Source: Cybelea sp963824595
GTDB taxonomy: Bacteria; Vulcanimicrobiota; Vulcanimicrobiia; Vulcanimicrobiales; Vulcanimicrobiaceae
DNA length: 64,000 nt
Reading direction: 5' to 3'
Assembly (NCBI GenBank): GCA_963824595.1
Contig: CAWGPY010000003.1
Span: 248,001 to 312,000, forward strand
Shown here: positions 24,177 through 33,513 of the stretch, piece after piece
Position numbering within the stretch: position 1 is the first letter of the stretch
How the letters are laid out: every line of letters begins with the position of its first letter
Position numbers and translations under genes: made by a program
Notes under the pieces: generated by a model
Databases searched by the model: none
What the model was told of the DNA's origin: nothing
What the model saw: the letters and a program-made list of their open reading frames with translations, nothing else

Positions 24177-25286
24177 GTGTTGCTCGCGCGGCTGACGCTT
24201 TCGAACTTTAGAAATTACGCAGAGCTGGATCTCGAACCCACCGCCGGGCTCAACGTCTTCGTGGGGCCCAACGCGCAAGGCAAGAGCAATTTGCTCGAGA
24301 GCATTGCGATGCTTGGCACCGGGAAATCGTTTCGCACGTCGCACGAAGGCGACGCGATTCGTTACGGATGCGAGCGTGCCGTGCTGCACGGCAGCGCGTC
24401 GCTGCGCGCCGGCGCCGTGGACCTGGCGTGCACGATCGAACGATCGAGCCGCGGCACGCGCAAGGCCTACACCATCAACGGCGCGGGCGTGCGCTACGCG
24501 AGCTATCTCGGACGCATGCGCGTCGTGACGTTCGTGCCGGCCGACCTCGGGCTGGCGACCGGAACGCCCAGCGGGCGGCGCGCGTTTCTCAACATCGCGC
24601 TGTCGCAGAGCGAGCCGCGGTACTATCACGAGCTCGCACGCTATCGCAAGGCGCTGCAGCAGAAGAACGCGTTGCTGCGCGGCACGATCGAACCGGACGC
24701 CGATTTGCTCGAAACCTACGATCGCACGCTCGTCGAGGCCGGAACGCAGATCGTGTTGGCGCGCGCGGCGCTCATCGAGTCGCTCGCGCGCAGCGCCGCC
24801 CGCGCGCACGCGGCGTTCGCCGGCGCGGAGCGGCTGGAGCTGGGTTATCAGCCGAACGTGCCGTTTGAAACCGCCGAGACCGAGGCGATCGCCGCCGCGT
24901 TCGACGCGCGCCTGCGCCACGTCGCCGAGGCCGAGCGCGCCCGTAAGGCCGCGATCGTGGGACCGCACCGCGACGATATGAGCCTGACGCTCGACGGCGT
25001 CTCGCTCGCCGCGTACGGGTCGCAGGGTCAACAGCGGACCGCGGTGCTGGCGCTCAAGATCGCCGAATACGCGGTGATGCGCGAACGCTCCGACGAGGCG
25101 CCGTTGCTGCTGCTCGACGACGTGCTCTCCGAGCTCGACGAGTCGCGCGCGGCCGCGTTCCTCGAAGAGATCGGCGAATACGAGCAGGCGTTCATCACGG
25201 CGACGCATCTGCCGGTGGGCCTCCCCGGCGGCGCCCGGCTGGCGCGCGTCGCCAACGCCGGCGTGCAAATCGGGGCGGCATGCTGA
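24177..25286 (+). CDS. recF: DNA replication and repair protein RecF
   Basis: SMC-like ATPase that loads RecA at ssDNA gaps with RecOR. The 369-residue protein has LTLSNFRNYAELDLEP at the N-terminus, Walker A GPNAQGKSNLLESI (about 31-44), the RecF/ABC signature SQGQQRTAVLALKIAE, and Walker B LLLLDDVLSELDESR. GTG 24177 lies one base after the dnaN stop codon. The end overlaps the dciA-like gene by 7 nt. dnaA-dnaN-recF is the ancestral origin order. Confidence 0.97.
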   Translation: MLLARLTLSNFRNYAELDLEPTAGLNVFVGPNAQGKSNLLESIAMLGTGKSFRTSHEGDAIRYGCERAVLHGSASLRAGAVDLACTIERSSRGTRKAYTINGAGVRYASYLGRMRVVTFVPADLGLATGTPSGRRAFLNIALSQSEPRYYHELARYRKALQQKNALLRGTIEPDADLLETYDRTLVEAGTQIVLARAALIESLARSAARAHAAFAGAERLELGYQPNVPFETAETEAIAAAFDARLRHVAEAERARKAAIVGPHRDDMSLTLDGVSLAAYGSQGQQRTAVLALKIAEYAVMRERSDEAPLLLLDDVLSELDESRAAAFLEEIGEYEQAFITATHLPVGLPGGARLARVANAGVQIGAAC

Positions 25287-26149
25287 AGCTCGGGTCGGTG
25301 CTGACGCAGTGGAAGCCGGCCGAGGGCGCCGCGCGCGATCCGCTGGCGCTGCTCGACGCCGCCTGGCCCGAGATCGTCGGCGCCGAGGTGGCGCGGAACT
25401 CGCGGCCGGCGCAGATCAACGCCGGCACGCTGGTCGTCACCACGCGCTCGAGCGCCTGGAGCCATCAGCTGAGCTTTCTCTCCGACCACGTGCTGCGCGC
25501 CGTCGCCGCCCGGCTGCCGCGCGCCGGCGTGGAACGGCTGCGCTTCCGGGTCGGCCGTATCGCGGAGCGTCCGGGTTCGCCGCAGCGCGCGCGGGCCGGA
25601 ACCGGACGCTCCGCCCCGCGCCAGCGGCCCGAGCCGGCGTCGGCGGACGAGGCGCTCGAACGCTTCCGGCACGACGTGGAAGAGAGCCAGTCGCTTCGCC
25701 GCAAGGCCGGGTGGAACGAGTGTTCCGGTTGCGGGGCGCTCGAGGTGGCCGGCGCGGGCGGTGTGTGTGCGGCGTGCGCCGCCGCGCGCTCCCAGGAGCG
25801 TGCCGCCGCCACGGCCCGGGTGCTCTTCGAGGCGCCCTGGCTGGGCTTCAACGGAACGTCCGCGCTCGTGGACGGGTTACGAGAAGAGGAGTACGAGCAC
25901 ATCCGCACCGGGCTGTTAAAGCACTGGTGGGGGACGCTCGCGAAAGCGCGGGCGGCAAAGCGGCTCTCGCGCGACGGCCGCGAACGGCTCGTCGCGAGCT
26001 CGTACGTCCTCTTACAAAGTAAACTCCCGCCGGAGGAGATCAGGCCCGCAACGGTGCGCAGCATCTTGGGCGACGAGCTGCACGATCTTCTCTACGGAGA
26101 ACCGCCCGTCGAAGGCGGCGCCGTCAAGGATCGAAAACGAAGAACGTAA
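25280..26149 (+). CDS. DciA-like (DUF721) protein with zinc-ribbon and unique C-terminus
   Basis: A 289-residue protein with an N-terminal DUF721 domain (about 1-95: ALLDAAWPEIVGAEVARNS, GTLVVTTRSSAWSHQLSFL). DUF721/DciA proteins act as replicative-helicase loaders or operators in bacteria lacking DnaC/DnaI. After a linker comes a four-cysteine cluster, CSGC and CAAC (about 150-172), likely a zinc ribbon. A roughly 110-residue C-terminal region that I do not recognise follows (GLLKHWWGTLAKARAAK). DciA is usually under 200 residues, so this is a fusion. It overlaps recF by 7 nt and gyrB by 1 nt, within the replication operon. Confidence 0.85.
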   Translation: MLKLGSVLTQWKPAEGAARDPLALLDAAWPEIVGAEVARNSRPAQINAGTLVVTTRSSAWSHQLSFLSDHVLRAVAARLPRAGVERLRFRVGRIAERPGSPQRARAGTGRSAPRQRPEPASADEALERFRHDVEESQSLRRKAGWNECSGCGALEVAGAGGVCAACAAARSQERAAATARVLFEAPWLGFNGTSALVDGLREEEYEHIRTGLLKHWWGTLAKARAAKRLSRDGRERLVASSYVLLQSKLPPEEIRPATVRSILGDELHDLLYGEPPVEGGAVKDRKRRT

Positions 26150-28044
26150 TGTCCACGAACTATACAGGCGAGCAGATCGAGGTTTTGCGCGGGCTCGAGG
26201 CCGTGCGCAAGCGCCCCGGCATGTACATCGGCAACACCGCGGAGCGCGGCTTGCACCAGCTGGTGTACGAAGCGGTCGACAACGCCGTCGACGAGGCGAT
26301 GGCGGGCCACGCGCACAACGTGCGCGTCGTCTTGTATAAGGACGCGTCGTGCTCGGTCGAGGACGACGGGCGCGGCATCCCGATCGACCTGCACGCCGAA
26401 GAGAAGCTCCCCGCCGTCGAGGTCGTCATGACCATCCTGCACGCCGGCGCGAAGTTCGGCAAAGGCGGCTACAAGGTCTCGGGCGGCCTGCACGGCGTGG
26501 GCATCTCCGTCGTCAACGCGCTCTCCGAGTGGATGCTGACGCAGGTCCGGCGCGACGGCTTCCTGTGGCTGATGAAGTTCGAGCGCGGCATCACCGTGCA
26601 GAAGCTCAAGAAGCTCGGCAAGACCGAGGGTACCGGTACGCTGCAGTGGTTCAAGCCCGATCCCGAGATGTTCGAGGTGAGCGAGTTCCACTGGGACATC
26701 CTGCAGAAGCGCCTGCGCGAGCTCGCCTTCCTCAACCGCGGCCTCTCGATCACGCTCCGCGACGAGCGCGGCGAGACCGTGCGCGAGCGCGTCTACATGT
26801 TCGAGGGCGGCATCGTCTCGTTCGTCGAGTGGCTCAACGAGAAGAAGGATCCGCTCCATCCCATCATCTCCACCCACGCCGAGCGCGACGGCGTCGACGT
26901 GGAGGTGGCGATGCAGTATACGGGCGCGTACGCCGACCAGATCTTCTCCTACGCGAACAACATCGGAACGGTCGAGGGCGGCATGCACCTCCAAGGCTTC
27001 CGCCAGGCCGTGACCAACGCCGTGAACACCTACGCGCGCAAGCGCGGGATGCTCAAGGAGGCGGACGGCTCGCTCTCCACCGACGACGTCGTGGAGGGGC
27101 TGACCGCCGTCGTCTCGGTGAAGCTGCAAGACCCGCAGTTCGAGGGCCAGACCAAGACCAAGCTCGGCAACGCCCGGGTGCGCAGCATCGTCTCCGGCCT
27201 GGTCTCCGAGCGGCTGGATTTCTTCTTGGAAGAGAATCCGAAATACGCCCGCGCCATCATCGAAAAGTGCATGCAGGCGCAGCGCGCCCGCGACGCCGCA
27301 AAGAAAGCGCGCGACCTCTCGCGCCGAAAGAACGCGCTCGAGGGCTCCGGCCTGCCCGGCAAGCTGGTGGACTGCAAGAACGGCAACGCCTCGGAAAGCG
27401 AGATCTTCTTGGTCGAGGGCGACTCCGCCGGCGGCACCGCCAAGGGCGGCCGCGACCCCAACACCCAGGCGATCCTGCCGCTGCGCGGCAAGATCCTCAA
27501 CGTCGAGAAGGCGCGCCTCGACAAGGTGCTCGCGAACGAAGAGATCCGCACCATGATCACCGCGCTGGGCACCGGCTTCGGCGACGAGTTCAACGTGGAG
27601 AAGCTGCGGTATCACAAAATCATCATCATGACCGACGCCGACGTGGACGGATCGCACATCCGCACCCTGCTGCTCACGTTCTTCTACCGGCAGATGCGCC
27701 CGCTCGTCGAAGACGGCTACGTCTACATCGCGCAGCCCCCGCTCTACGGCATCCGCAAGGGCAAGCAGCAGTGGTGGGCGTTCAGCGACGCCGAGATGAA
27801 GTCGATCGTCGGCGACGACGGCAAAGACTTCGCGATTCAGCAGTACAAGGGTCTGGGCGAGATGGACGCCGAGCAGCTGGCGGTCACCACGATGGAAGTC
27901 GGGAACCGGCGGCTCAAGAAGATCATGGTCGAAGACGCCGTCGAAGCGGAGCAGATCTTCACCGACCTGATGGGCGACAAGGTCGAGCCTCGCAAGCAGT
28001 ACATCTTCGATTACGCCAAGAGCGTCAAGAACCTCGACCTCTAA
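26149..28044 (+). CDS. gyrB: DNA gyrase subunit B
   Basis: ATPase subunit of gyrase, 631 residues, the normal short form. The GHKL ATPase domain includes RPGMYIGNTAERGLHQLVYE, EAVDNAVDEAMAG, and the GGLHGVGISVVNALS lid. The TOPRIM domain has EGDSAGGTAKGGRDP (about 424-438) and MTDADVDGSHIRTLLLTFFYR. The C-terminal tail EPRKQYIFDYAKSVKNLDL is close to the usual end. ATG 26149 overlaps the preceding stop by one base. gyrA is not in the window; an envelope gene follows instead. Confidence 0.98.
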   Translation: MSTNYTGEQIEVLRGLEAVRKRPGMYIGNTAERGLHQLVYEAVDNAVDEAMAGHAHNVRVVLYKDASCSVEDDGRGIPIDLHAEEKLPAVEVVMTILHAGAKFGKGGYKVSGGLHGVGISVVNALSEWMLTQVRRDGFLWLMKFERGITVQKLKKLGKTEGTGTLQWFKPDPEMFEVSEFHWDILQKRLRELAFLNRGLSITLRDERGETVRERVYMFEGGIVSFVEWLNEKKDPLHPIISTHAERDGVDVEVAMQYTGAYADQIFSYANNIGTVEGGMHLQGFRQAVTNAVNTYARKRGMLKEADGSLSTDDVVEGLTAVVSVKLQDPQFEGQTKTKLGNARVRSIVSGLVSERLDFFLEENPKYARAIIEKCMQAQRARDAAKKARDLSRRKNALEGSGLPGKLVDCKNGNASESEIFLVEGDSAGGTAKGGRDPNTQAILPLRGKILNVEKARLDKVLANEEIRTMITALGTGFGDEFNVEKLRYHKIIIMTDADVDGSHIRTLLLTFFYRQMRPLVEDGYVYIAQPPLYGIRKGKQQWWAFSDAEMKSIVGDDGKDFAIQQYKGLGEMDAEQLAVTTMEVGNRRLKKIMVEDAVEAEQIFTDLMGDKVEPRKQYIFDYAKSVKNLDL

Positions 28045-28117
28045 CGACTTCCTTTAGAACCCGCTAAGACGGGCGGGGCCTTGCGGCGCGCGAGCGGTAT
28101 AACAGCAAGGACTGCAC

Positions 28118-31100
28118 GTGGGTAAACGCATTGCGATCGGCCTGACGGCCGCGATAGTCGTGCTCTGGCTCCTGGTCGCGACGCGCCACGAGGTGCTGCG
28201 CGTCGCCCTGCAAGAGGGCGCAAGCCTCGCGACCGGCTACGCGGTGAGCATCGGCGGCGTGCATCTCGATCGGGACGAGATCGCGTTTTCAGGCCTTCGC
28301 GCGGAACGCGGAGGCGAGCCGCTTTTCGATGCGCACCGTATCGCGATCCACTTCTCGCTGCGCGCCCTCTTGCCGGGCAGCGGCCACCGGTTCGGCCTGC
28401 TCGGCGTCGAGATCGCGGGCGCCAAGCTAACGCTCATCCGGTTTCGCGACGGCAGCTTCAATCTCGCGCTGCCGCAGGCCGGTGCGCAGATTCCCGCGCC
28501 GCGGCGGCTCAACCCGGTACCGCTGCGCTTCTGGGTGCGCGCGCGCAACGTACGGATCGAACTGCGCGAACCCGCCGCCTACGATCCGAGCGCGAGGGTA
28601 GTGCGCGTCGAAGGCATCGCGGCCGAGGGCGACGTCGACACCGCGGCGGTCACGCGCTACCGCGCGCGCGGCGCTTTCGCCGGCACGCGCGTCGAGCCGT
28701 TTACCGTCGCGGGCCGCATTGACGCGCGCGCCGGTTACGCGATCCACCACGCGACCGCGGCGACGTTCCCGATGCGCGCGCTCGCGAACTACTTCGCCGA
28801 CACGCCGGCGGTCCGCGTGCTGGGCGGCACCGCGCGCAACCTCGACGCCCGCGTCTACGCGCTGGGCGTCGAGCCGAACGCCGCGCCGAACTATCACGTG
28901 AGCCTGCACCTCGACGTAGACGGCGGGCGACTGGCGCTGCAAGCGATCGACGCGCCGGTCGAGAACATGCGCGCGCGGCTCGAGCTGATCGACAACGCGT
29001 TCTTCGTGCGCGGCGCGTCGGCAACGCTCGCGGGCGTGCCGCTCGCCATCACCGGCGGCGCTTACGATTTCGACGGCTCGGTGACGGGTCGCGCGCAGCT
29101 GCGCCTAGCGATCTCCGGGCGCGGCGATATCGCGGCGCTGCGCCGCGCGTTTTCGTTCGCGCGCGATCAGCCGATCGCGGGAATGGCCGACCTGGGGGTG
29201 TCGGTGCAGGGACCGATCGACGATCCGGTGATCGTGGCGCAGGTCGACGCGGCGCACGCGCGCTACCAGGCGCTGCCGTTCGAAGCGCTCGCCGCGAGCG
29301 TCGTCTATCACCACAACGTGGTCGCGCTCGCGCCGCTCTCGGTGCGTTACGGAGGCGTGGCGGTGCGCGTCCACGGCACGCTGCTCATCGGCCGGCACAT
29401 CGCGTCGCTCTTCGCGCTGCACCTCACCGGCTCGGCGCAGCGCCTGCCCTACTTCGACGAGATGCTGGGCGACGAGCCGATCGTGATCGACGCGGCTGCG
29501 AGCGGCACCGACTTGCTGTTCCACCTGACCGCAAGCGCCGCGTCGGCGCGCGGCACGCAGCGCCTCGCCGCGCTGGTCGAGATGAATCCCAACGGCACCG
29601 CGCGCGTGGACCCGTTCTGGCTGCACACGCAGCGCGGCGATCTCGACGGCGGATATTTGCTCGATCGACCGCACGACACCAGCGCGTTCTGGGCGCTCGC
29701 GAGCGGCCTAAGCATGCGCGAGCCGCCGTACAAGACGTTCCCCGGCGTGGCTCTGCCGCAGATGCCGCCGATCGCGAGCCGCGCGGTAACGATGGCGCTG
29801 GCGGGCGGGGGCAGCGGCAACCGTATCGTGCTGGCGGGCAGCGTGGGTGCGAGCGGCGCGCGCATCGCCGGCGTCGGGCTCGACCGCCTCGACGCCGCGT
29901 TCGCGGGAACGCTGGCGGACGTTGCGGTGAACCGCCTGCGAGCTCGCGGCCCGTGGGGTGCGTTCGATGGCCACGGCGGCTTCTCGGCGCAGCGCTTCGT
30001 TGCGTACGGCTCGTACCGAGGAACGTTCGACGGGCTGCAGCCGCTGATCGGCAACGCGATCGCCGCGCACGGCGGCGTGGGCGGCACCGTCGGGATCGGC
30101 ATCGATCCGCAGCGCATCGTCGTCCAGGGCTCCGACCTCGCGATGCGCGGCGCGACGCTGCACGGGGTGCCGATCGAGCGCGCGAGCCTCACGCTCGCCA
30201 TCGAGGGCAATCGTCTGCGCGTCTATTCGGCGAACGCGCGCGCCGCGGGCGGCGAGCTCGTCGCCGCGGGCACGCTGAACCTCGCGCCCAACGCCGCCCG
30301 CGGCGACCGTCTGTCGCTCGTCGCCAACCGCCTGCGCGCGGCGCAGCTGCACGGCATCGGGCTCCCGATTTCGACGGGCACGCTCTCGGCCACCGGCGAC
30401 TTGCGTGCCGGCGCGCCGCTGCCGGCCTTCGACGGCGCCGTCGCGATCGACGGCGGACGCATCGCGAACTTTCCCATCACCGGCAACGGCGACGTGAAGC
30501 TCGCGGGCGACGCGGTCGGTCTGCGGCGGGTCCTCGGCGCGCTCGGCGGCACCTATGCGAGCGTCGACGGCAGCATCGGCTCGCTGGCGTCGGGCGCCCC
30601 CGCGTACGCGCTCGACGCCGGCGTCGCGGCCGCGCCCATCGCGTCCACGCTGCGTTCGTTCGGCCTCTCCAACTACACGACCGACGGAACGTTCAACGCG
30701 CGGCTGCGCATCGCCGGACGCAGCGCGACGCCGAGCGTCAGCGGCCACGTCGGCGTGCCCGCGGGCGACGTCAACGGGCTGCCGTTCGTAGACGGCAGCA
30801 TGCAGCTCGCGGCCGATACGACGGGCGTCTCGATCTCGCAGGGCGCGGTGCTCGTGGGAACGACGGCGACGAGGTTCAGCGCGGTCGCCCGGCCGGCCGA
30901 GAACGCGATCGACGTGGACGCGCCACGCGCCGATCTCTCCGACTTCAACAACTTCTTCGATACCGGCGACACGCTCGACGGAAACGGCCGCGTGCAGATC
31001 GCCGCCGCGTCACGCCGTGGGGGCGTCACGTCGAGCGGGAACATCGACGTGCGCGGGTTCCGCTATCGCAACCTGCCGGTGGGCGACACGAAAGCCGTGT

Positions 31101-33349
31101 GGTCGAGCTCGGGCAACGCGATCGGCGGAACGCTCGCGGTCGGCGGCGCCGAGGGAATGCTGCGGGCGCACGGCTCGATCGCTCTCGTTCCTGCGGCCGA
31201 TTGGCAAACGATGCTGACGCGCTCGCGCTTCGACCTGACCGGGAGCGTGCAGAACCTCGATCTTGCGTTCTGGGTGCCGGCGCTGGGCATGCAGAGCTTG
31301 CCGATCACCGGCCGCGCGTTCGGCGACGCGACCGTACGCGGCCGGTTCCCGGCCATCGCCGTCGGCGGCACCGCGCGCATCGCGAACGGCACGATCGGCC
31401 CGCTGACGCTCGATACCGCAAACCTCGCGGTGCACACCGACCGGCGGCGGCTGGTCGTCGACAAGGCCGAGATGGCAACGCCGGAGCTTGCCGCGACGGC
31501 GAGCGGAACGCTTGGCCTCGGTCCGGCGGAGCCGCTCGACGTCTCCGTGCACGCCGCCAGCGACAAACTCGCGCAGCTGGTCTACTCGATGTCGCGCGTG
31601 CGCGTGCCGGTGCGCGGGACGTTCGAATCGACGCTCCGCATCGGCGGCACCTATCGCGCGCCCACGTTTCTCGCCGGCTTCGACGCCAACGACGTGGTGG
31701 CGTACGGCATTCCGATCGCATCGCTCTTCGGCGAGGTGCGGCTGCAGCGCGGCGCGCTGGCGATCTCCAACGCCGGCGCTGCGTTCGCGCACGGCCAGGC
31801 GACGCTGGCCGGAGAACTGCCGCTGCAACTCGCGCCGCTTCGCTTCGCGGCGCCGGATCAGCCCATCAGCTTCGACGTCGACGTCGTGGGGCTCGATCCG
31901 GCGATCTTCGACGAGACGCTGGGGCACAACACGAAGCTCGGCGGCCTCATCGACGGGCACATCGGGCTCTCCGGCACGATCGCGGCGCCGGAGATCGTGG
32001 GCCGCGTCTCGCTCGCGAACGGATCGTACGTCAGCGACCTCGAGCGCGCGCCGATCTCGCAGATCGCCGCGGCGCTCGCGTTCAATCACACGTCCGCCTC
32101 GATCGCGCGCGCATCCGCGCGGCTCGGCACCGGCTCGGTGGCGGGCTCGGGCAGCATCGAGTTCCCGCACGGGTTCGCCGGCGAGTCGTCGCTGACGGCG
32201 CGGGCGATCGCGCGCGGAGCGCAGCTCGACTTGCCGGCATACGGCAGCGGCACGATCGACGCATCGCTCGCGCTCGCGAAGAAGCCGAAGGCCGACGCGC
32301 TGCTCTCGGGCAGCGTGTCGCTGAGCAACGCCACGCTGCCGTTCGCCTCGTTCGTGCGCGCCGCGCAGCAATCGGGAAACGCCAATGCGCTGCCGTTGCC
32401 GGTCGCGTTCGACCTGAGCGCGACGGCGGGCAAGAACGTGCGCGTGCGCGGCAGCGGCTACGGCGCCGGCCTCGACATCGGCGTCGCCGGATCGGTGAAG
32501 CTCGGCGGCACGTTGGCCGCGCCCACCCTCGCGGGCACCGTCGCCTCGACGGGCGGCACCCTGACCTACTTCGACCGCGCCTTCCGCGTGCAGCAAGGCA
32601 ACGTGAGCTTCACCCCCGGCGACGGAGTGATCCCGAACCTCCACGCGGTAGCGACGACCACCGTCGTGAATCCCGACCCCGACCGCGCGCGTAACCCCTA
32701 CGGCAGCGCGGACATCACGATCCGCGTGGACGGGCCGATCGCCGGGCTCAAAGTCGACGTCACCTCGAATCCTCCGGGTTATACACAGGATCAGATCCTG
32801 GGCTTGATCGCGCCGTTCGGCGGCTTCGTCAACGGCATCGCCTACAGCCCCCAGTCGGTGCTTGCGCGCCAGCAGCCCAACGGCATCACGCCGCTCGGCA
32901 CCCTGTCGCCGATTCCCACCGTCGGCTTGCAGCAGCGCAGCACGATCACCGTGGGCCAGGAAGCCTTCAACTTGCTCAACGCGCAGTTCACCGCCGGCCT
33001 GCTGGCCCCGGTGGAGACCACGCTGGGTCAGAGCCTAGGCCTCTCCAGCGTCAACCTCACGCTCGGCTACTACGGGAACGTCGGATTCACGGCCACCCGG
33101 CTGCTCGGCAAGGCCGTCAGCGCGGTCTACGCCGTGACCTTCGGGCTCCCCCAGATCCAATCGTTCGGTCTGCAGGTTGCGCCCAGCGCGGACACCTCGG
33201 CGACGCTGAACTTTTTCTTGCTCAGCGGGCCCACCAAGCTCTTGCAGCTGCCCAACACGCCGATTGGGTATAGTGCCAGTTACCTCACGACGCAGCCGCT
33301 CATCGGAAACAGCGGCTTCAGCCTTACCTTCCAGCGATATTTCTGGTGA
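28118..33349 (+). CDS. tamB: TamB/AsmA-like translocation and assembly module protein
   Basis: A 1743-residue inner-membrane-anchored, beta-rich bridge protein that spans the periplasm, thought to support phospholipid transport and outer-membrane protein assembly. One N-terminal membrane helix lies at about 5-24 (AIGLTAAIVVLWLLVAT). Then come long AsmA-like and TamB beta repeats with recurrent GxxxxPxxxGxVxxxxG elements, and a C-terminal DUF490 domain (GGTLTYFDRAFRVQQGNVSF, SNPPGYTQDQILGLI) ending in FQRYFW. GTG 28118 is the only start that keeps the anchor. Placed directly before bamA, as in many diderms outside Proteobacteria. Confidence 0.93.
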   Translation: MGKRIAIGLTAAIVVLWLLVATRHEVLRVALQEGASLATGYAVSIGGVHLDRDEIAFSGLRAERGGEPLFDAHRIAIHFSLRALLPGSGHRFGLLGVEIAGAKLTLIRFRDGSFNLALPQAGAQIPAPRRLNPVPLRFWVRARNVRIELREPAAYDPSARVVRVEGIAAEGDVDTAAVTRYRARGAFAGTRVEPFTVAGRIDARAGYAIHHATAATFPMRALANYFADTPAVRVLGGTARNLDARVYALGVEPNAAPNYHVSLHLDVDGGRLALQAIDAPVENMRARLELIDNAFFVRGASATLAGVPLAITGGAYDFDGSVTGRAQLRLAISGRGDIAALRRAFSFARDQPIAGMADLGVSVQGPIDDPVIVAQVDAAHARYQALPFEALAASVVYHHNVVALAPLSVRYGGVAVRVHGTLLIGRHIASLFALHLTGSAQRLPYFDEMLGDEPIVIDAAASGTDLLFHLTASAASARGTQRLAALVEMNPNGTARVDPFWLHTQRGDLDGGYLLDRPHDTSAFWALASGLSMREPPYKTFPGVALPQMPPIASRAVTMALAGGGSGNRIVLAGSVGASGARIAGVGLDRLDAAFAGTLADVAVNRLRARGPWGAFDGHGGFSAQRFVAYGSYRGTFDGLQPLIGNAIAAHGGVGGTVGIGIDPQRIVVQGSDLAMRGATLHGVPIERASLTLAIEGNRLRVYSANARAAGGELVAAGTLNLAPNAARGDRLSLVANRLRAAQLHGIGLPISTGTLSATGDLRAGAPLPAFDGAVAIDGGRIANFPITGNGDVKLAGDAVGLRRVLGALGGTYASVDGSIGSLASGAPAYALDAGVAAAPIASTLRSFGLSNYTTDGTFNARLRIAGRSATPSVSGHVGVPAGDVNGLPFVDGSMQLAADTTGVSISQGAVLVGTTATRFSAVARPAENAIDVDAPRADLSDFNNFFDTGDTLDGNGRVQIAAASRRGGVTSSGNIDVRGFRYRNLPVGDTKAVWSSSGNAIGGTLAVGGAEGMLRAHGSIALVPAADWQTMLTRSRFDLTGSVQNLDLAFWVPALGMQSLPITGRAFGDATVRGRFPAIAVGGTARIANGTIGPLTLDTANLAVHTDRRRLVVDKAEMATPELAATASGTLGLGPAEPLDVSVHAASDKLAQLVYSMSRVRVPVRGTFESTLRIGGTYRAPTFLAGFDANDVVAYGIPIASLFGEVRLQRGALAISNAGAAFAHGQATLAGELPLQLAPLRFAAPDQPISFDVDVVGLDPAIFDETLGHNTKLGGLIDGHIGLSGTIAAPEIVGRVSLANGSYVSDLERAPISQIAAALAFNHTSASIARASARLGTGSVAGSGSIEFPHGFAGESSLTARAIARGAQLDLPAYGSGTIDASLALAKKPKADALLSGSVSLSNATLPFASFVRAAQQSGNANALPLPVAFDLSATAGKNVRVRGSGYGAGLDIGVAGSVKLGGTLAAPTLAGTVASTGGTLTYFDRAFRVQQGNVSFTPGDGVIPNLHAVATTTVVNPDPDRARNPYGSADITIRVDGPIAGLKVDVTSNPPGYTQDQILGLIAPFGGFVNGIAYSPQSVLARQQPNGITPLGTLSPIPTVGLQQRSTITVGQEAFNLLNAQFTAGLLAPVETTLGQSLGLSSVNLTLGYYGNVGFTATRLLGKAVSAVYAVTFGLPQIQSFGLQVAPSADTSATLNFFLLSGPTKLLQLPNTPIGYSASYLTTQPLIGNSGFSLTFQRYFW

Positions 33350-33381
33350 GAGAATCTTTGATTAAACGCACGTTCAGGCTT

Positions 33382-33431
33382 CCGGCACGTGCCAGGACAC
33401 GGGGTAAGCAGGGCGGAACAGGGCGTGCCGG
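33382..33431 (+). other. inverted repeat in the bamA leader
   Basis: CCGGCACG (33382-33389) and CGTGCCGG (33424-33431) can pair across 34 nt in the 164-nt stretch between the tamB stop and the bamA ATG. A T7 tract lies further on, near 33502-33510, just before the bamA start. It could be a leader structure; nothing recognised. Confidence 0.3.
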
Positions 33432-33513
33432 GTCGAGCGCGATGGGTTTGCAAGCGCCGGCCTTGCTGAGGGCGTCAGCACGGCTTGGTCAATTGAGGAC
33501 GACTTTTTTTCAT

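Noticed and set aside
28045..28117. Terminator after gyrB
   Set aside because: A short CCCG/CGGG pairing exists but no T tract follows; not convincing.
28427..32644. Several long Arg/Ala-rich minus-strand frames opposite tamB
   Set aside because: Low-complexity antisense shadows of a GC-rich gene; no start signals or domains.
33346..33513. Extended BamA start at 33346 with 56 extra residues
   Set aside because: The extra residues are basic, Gly/Arg-rich and precede a normal signal peptide, so they are probably untranslated leader.
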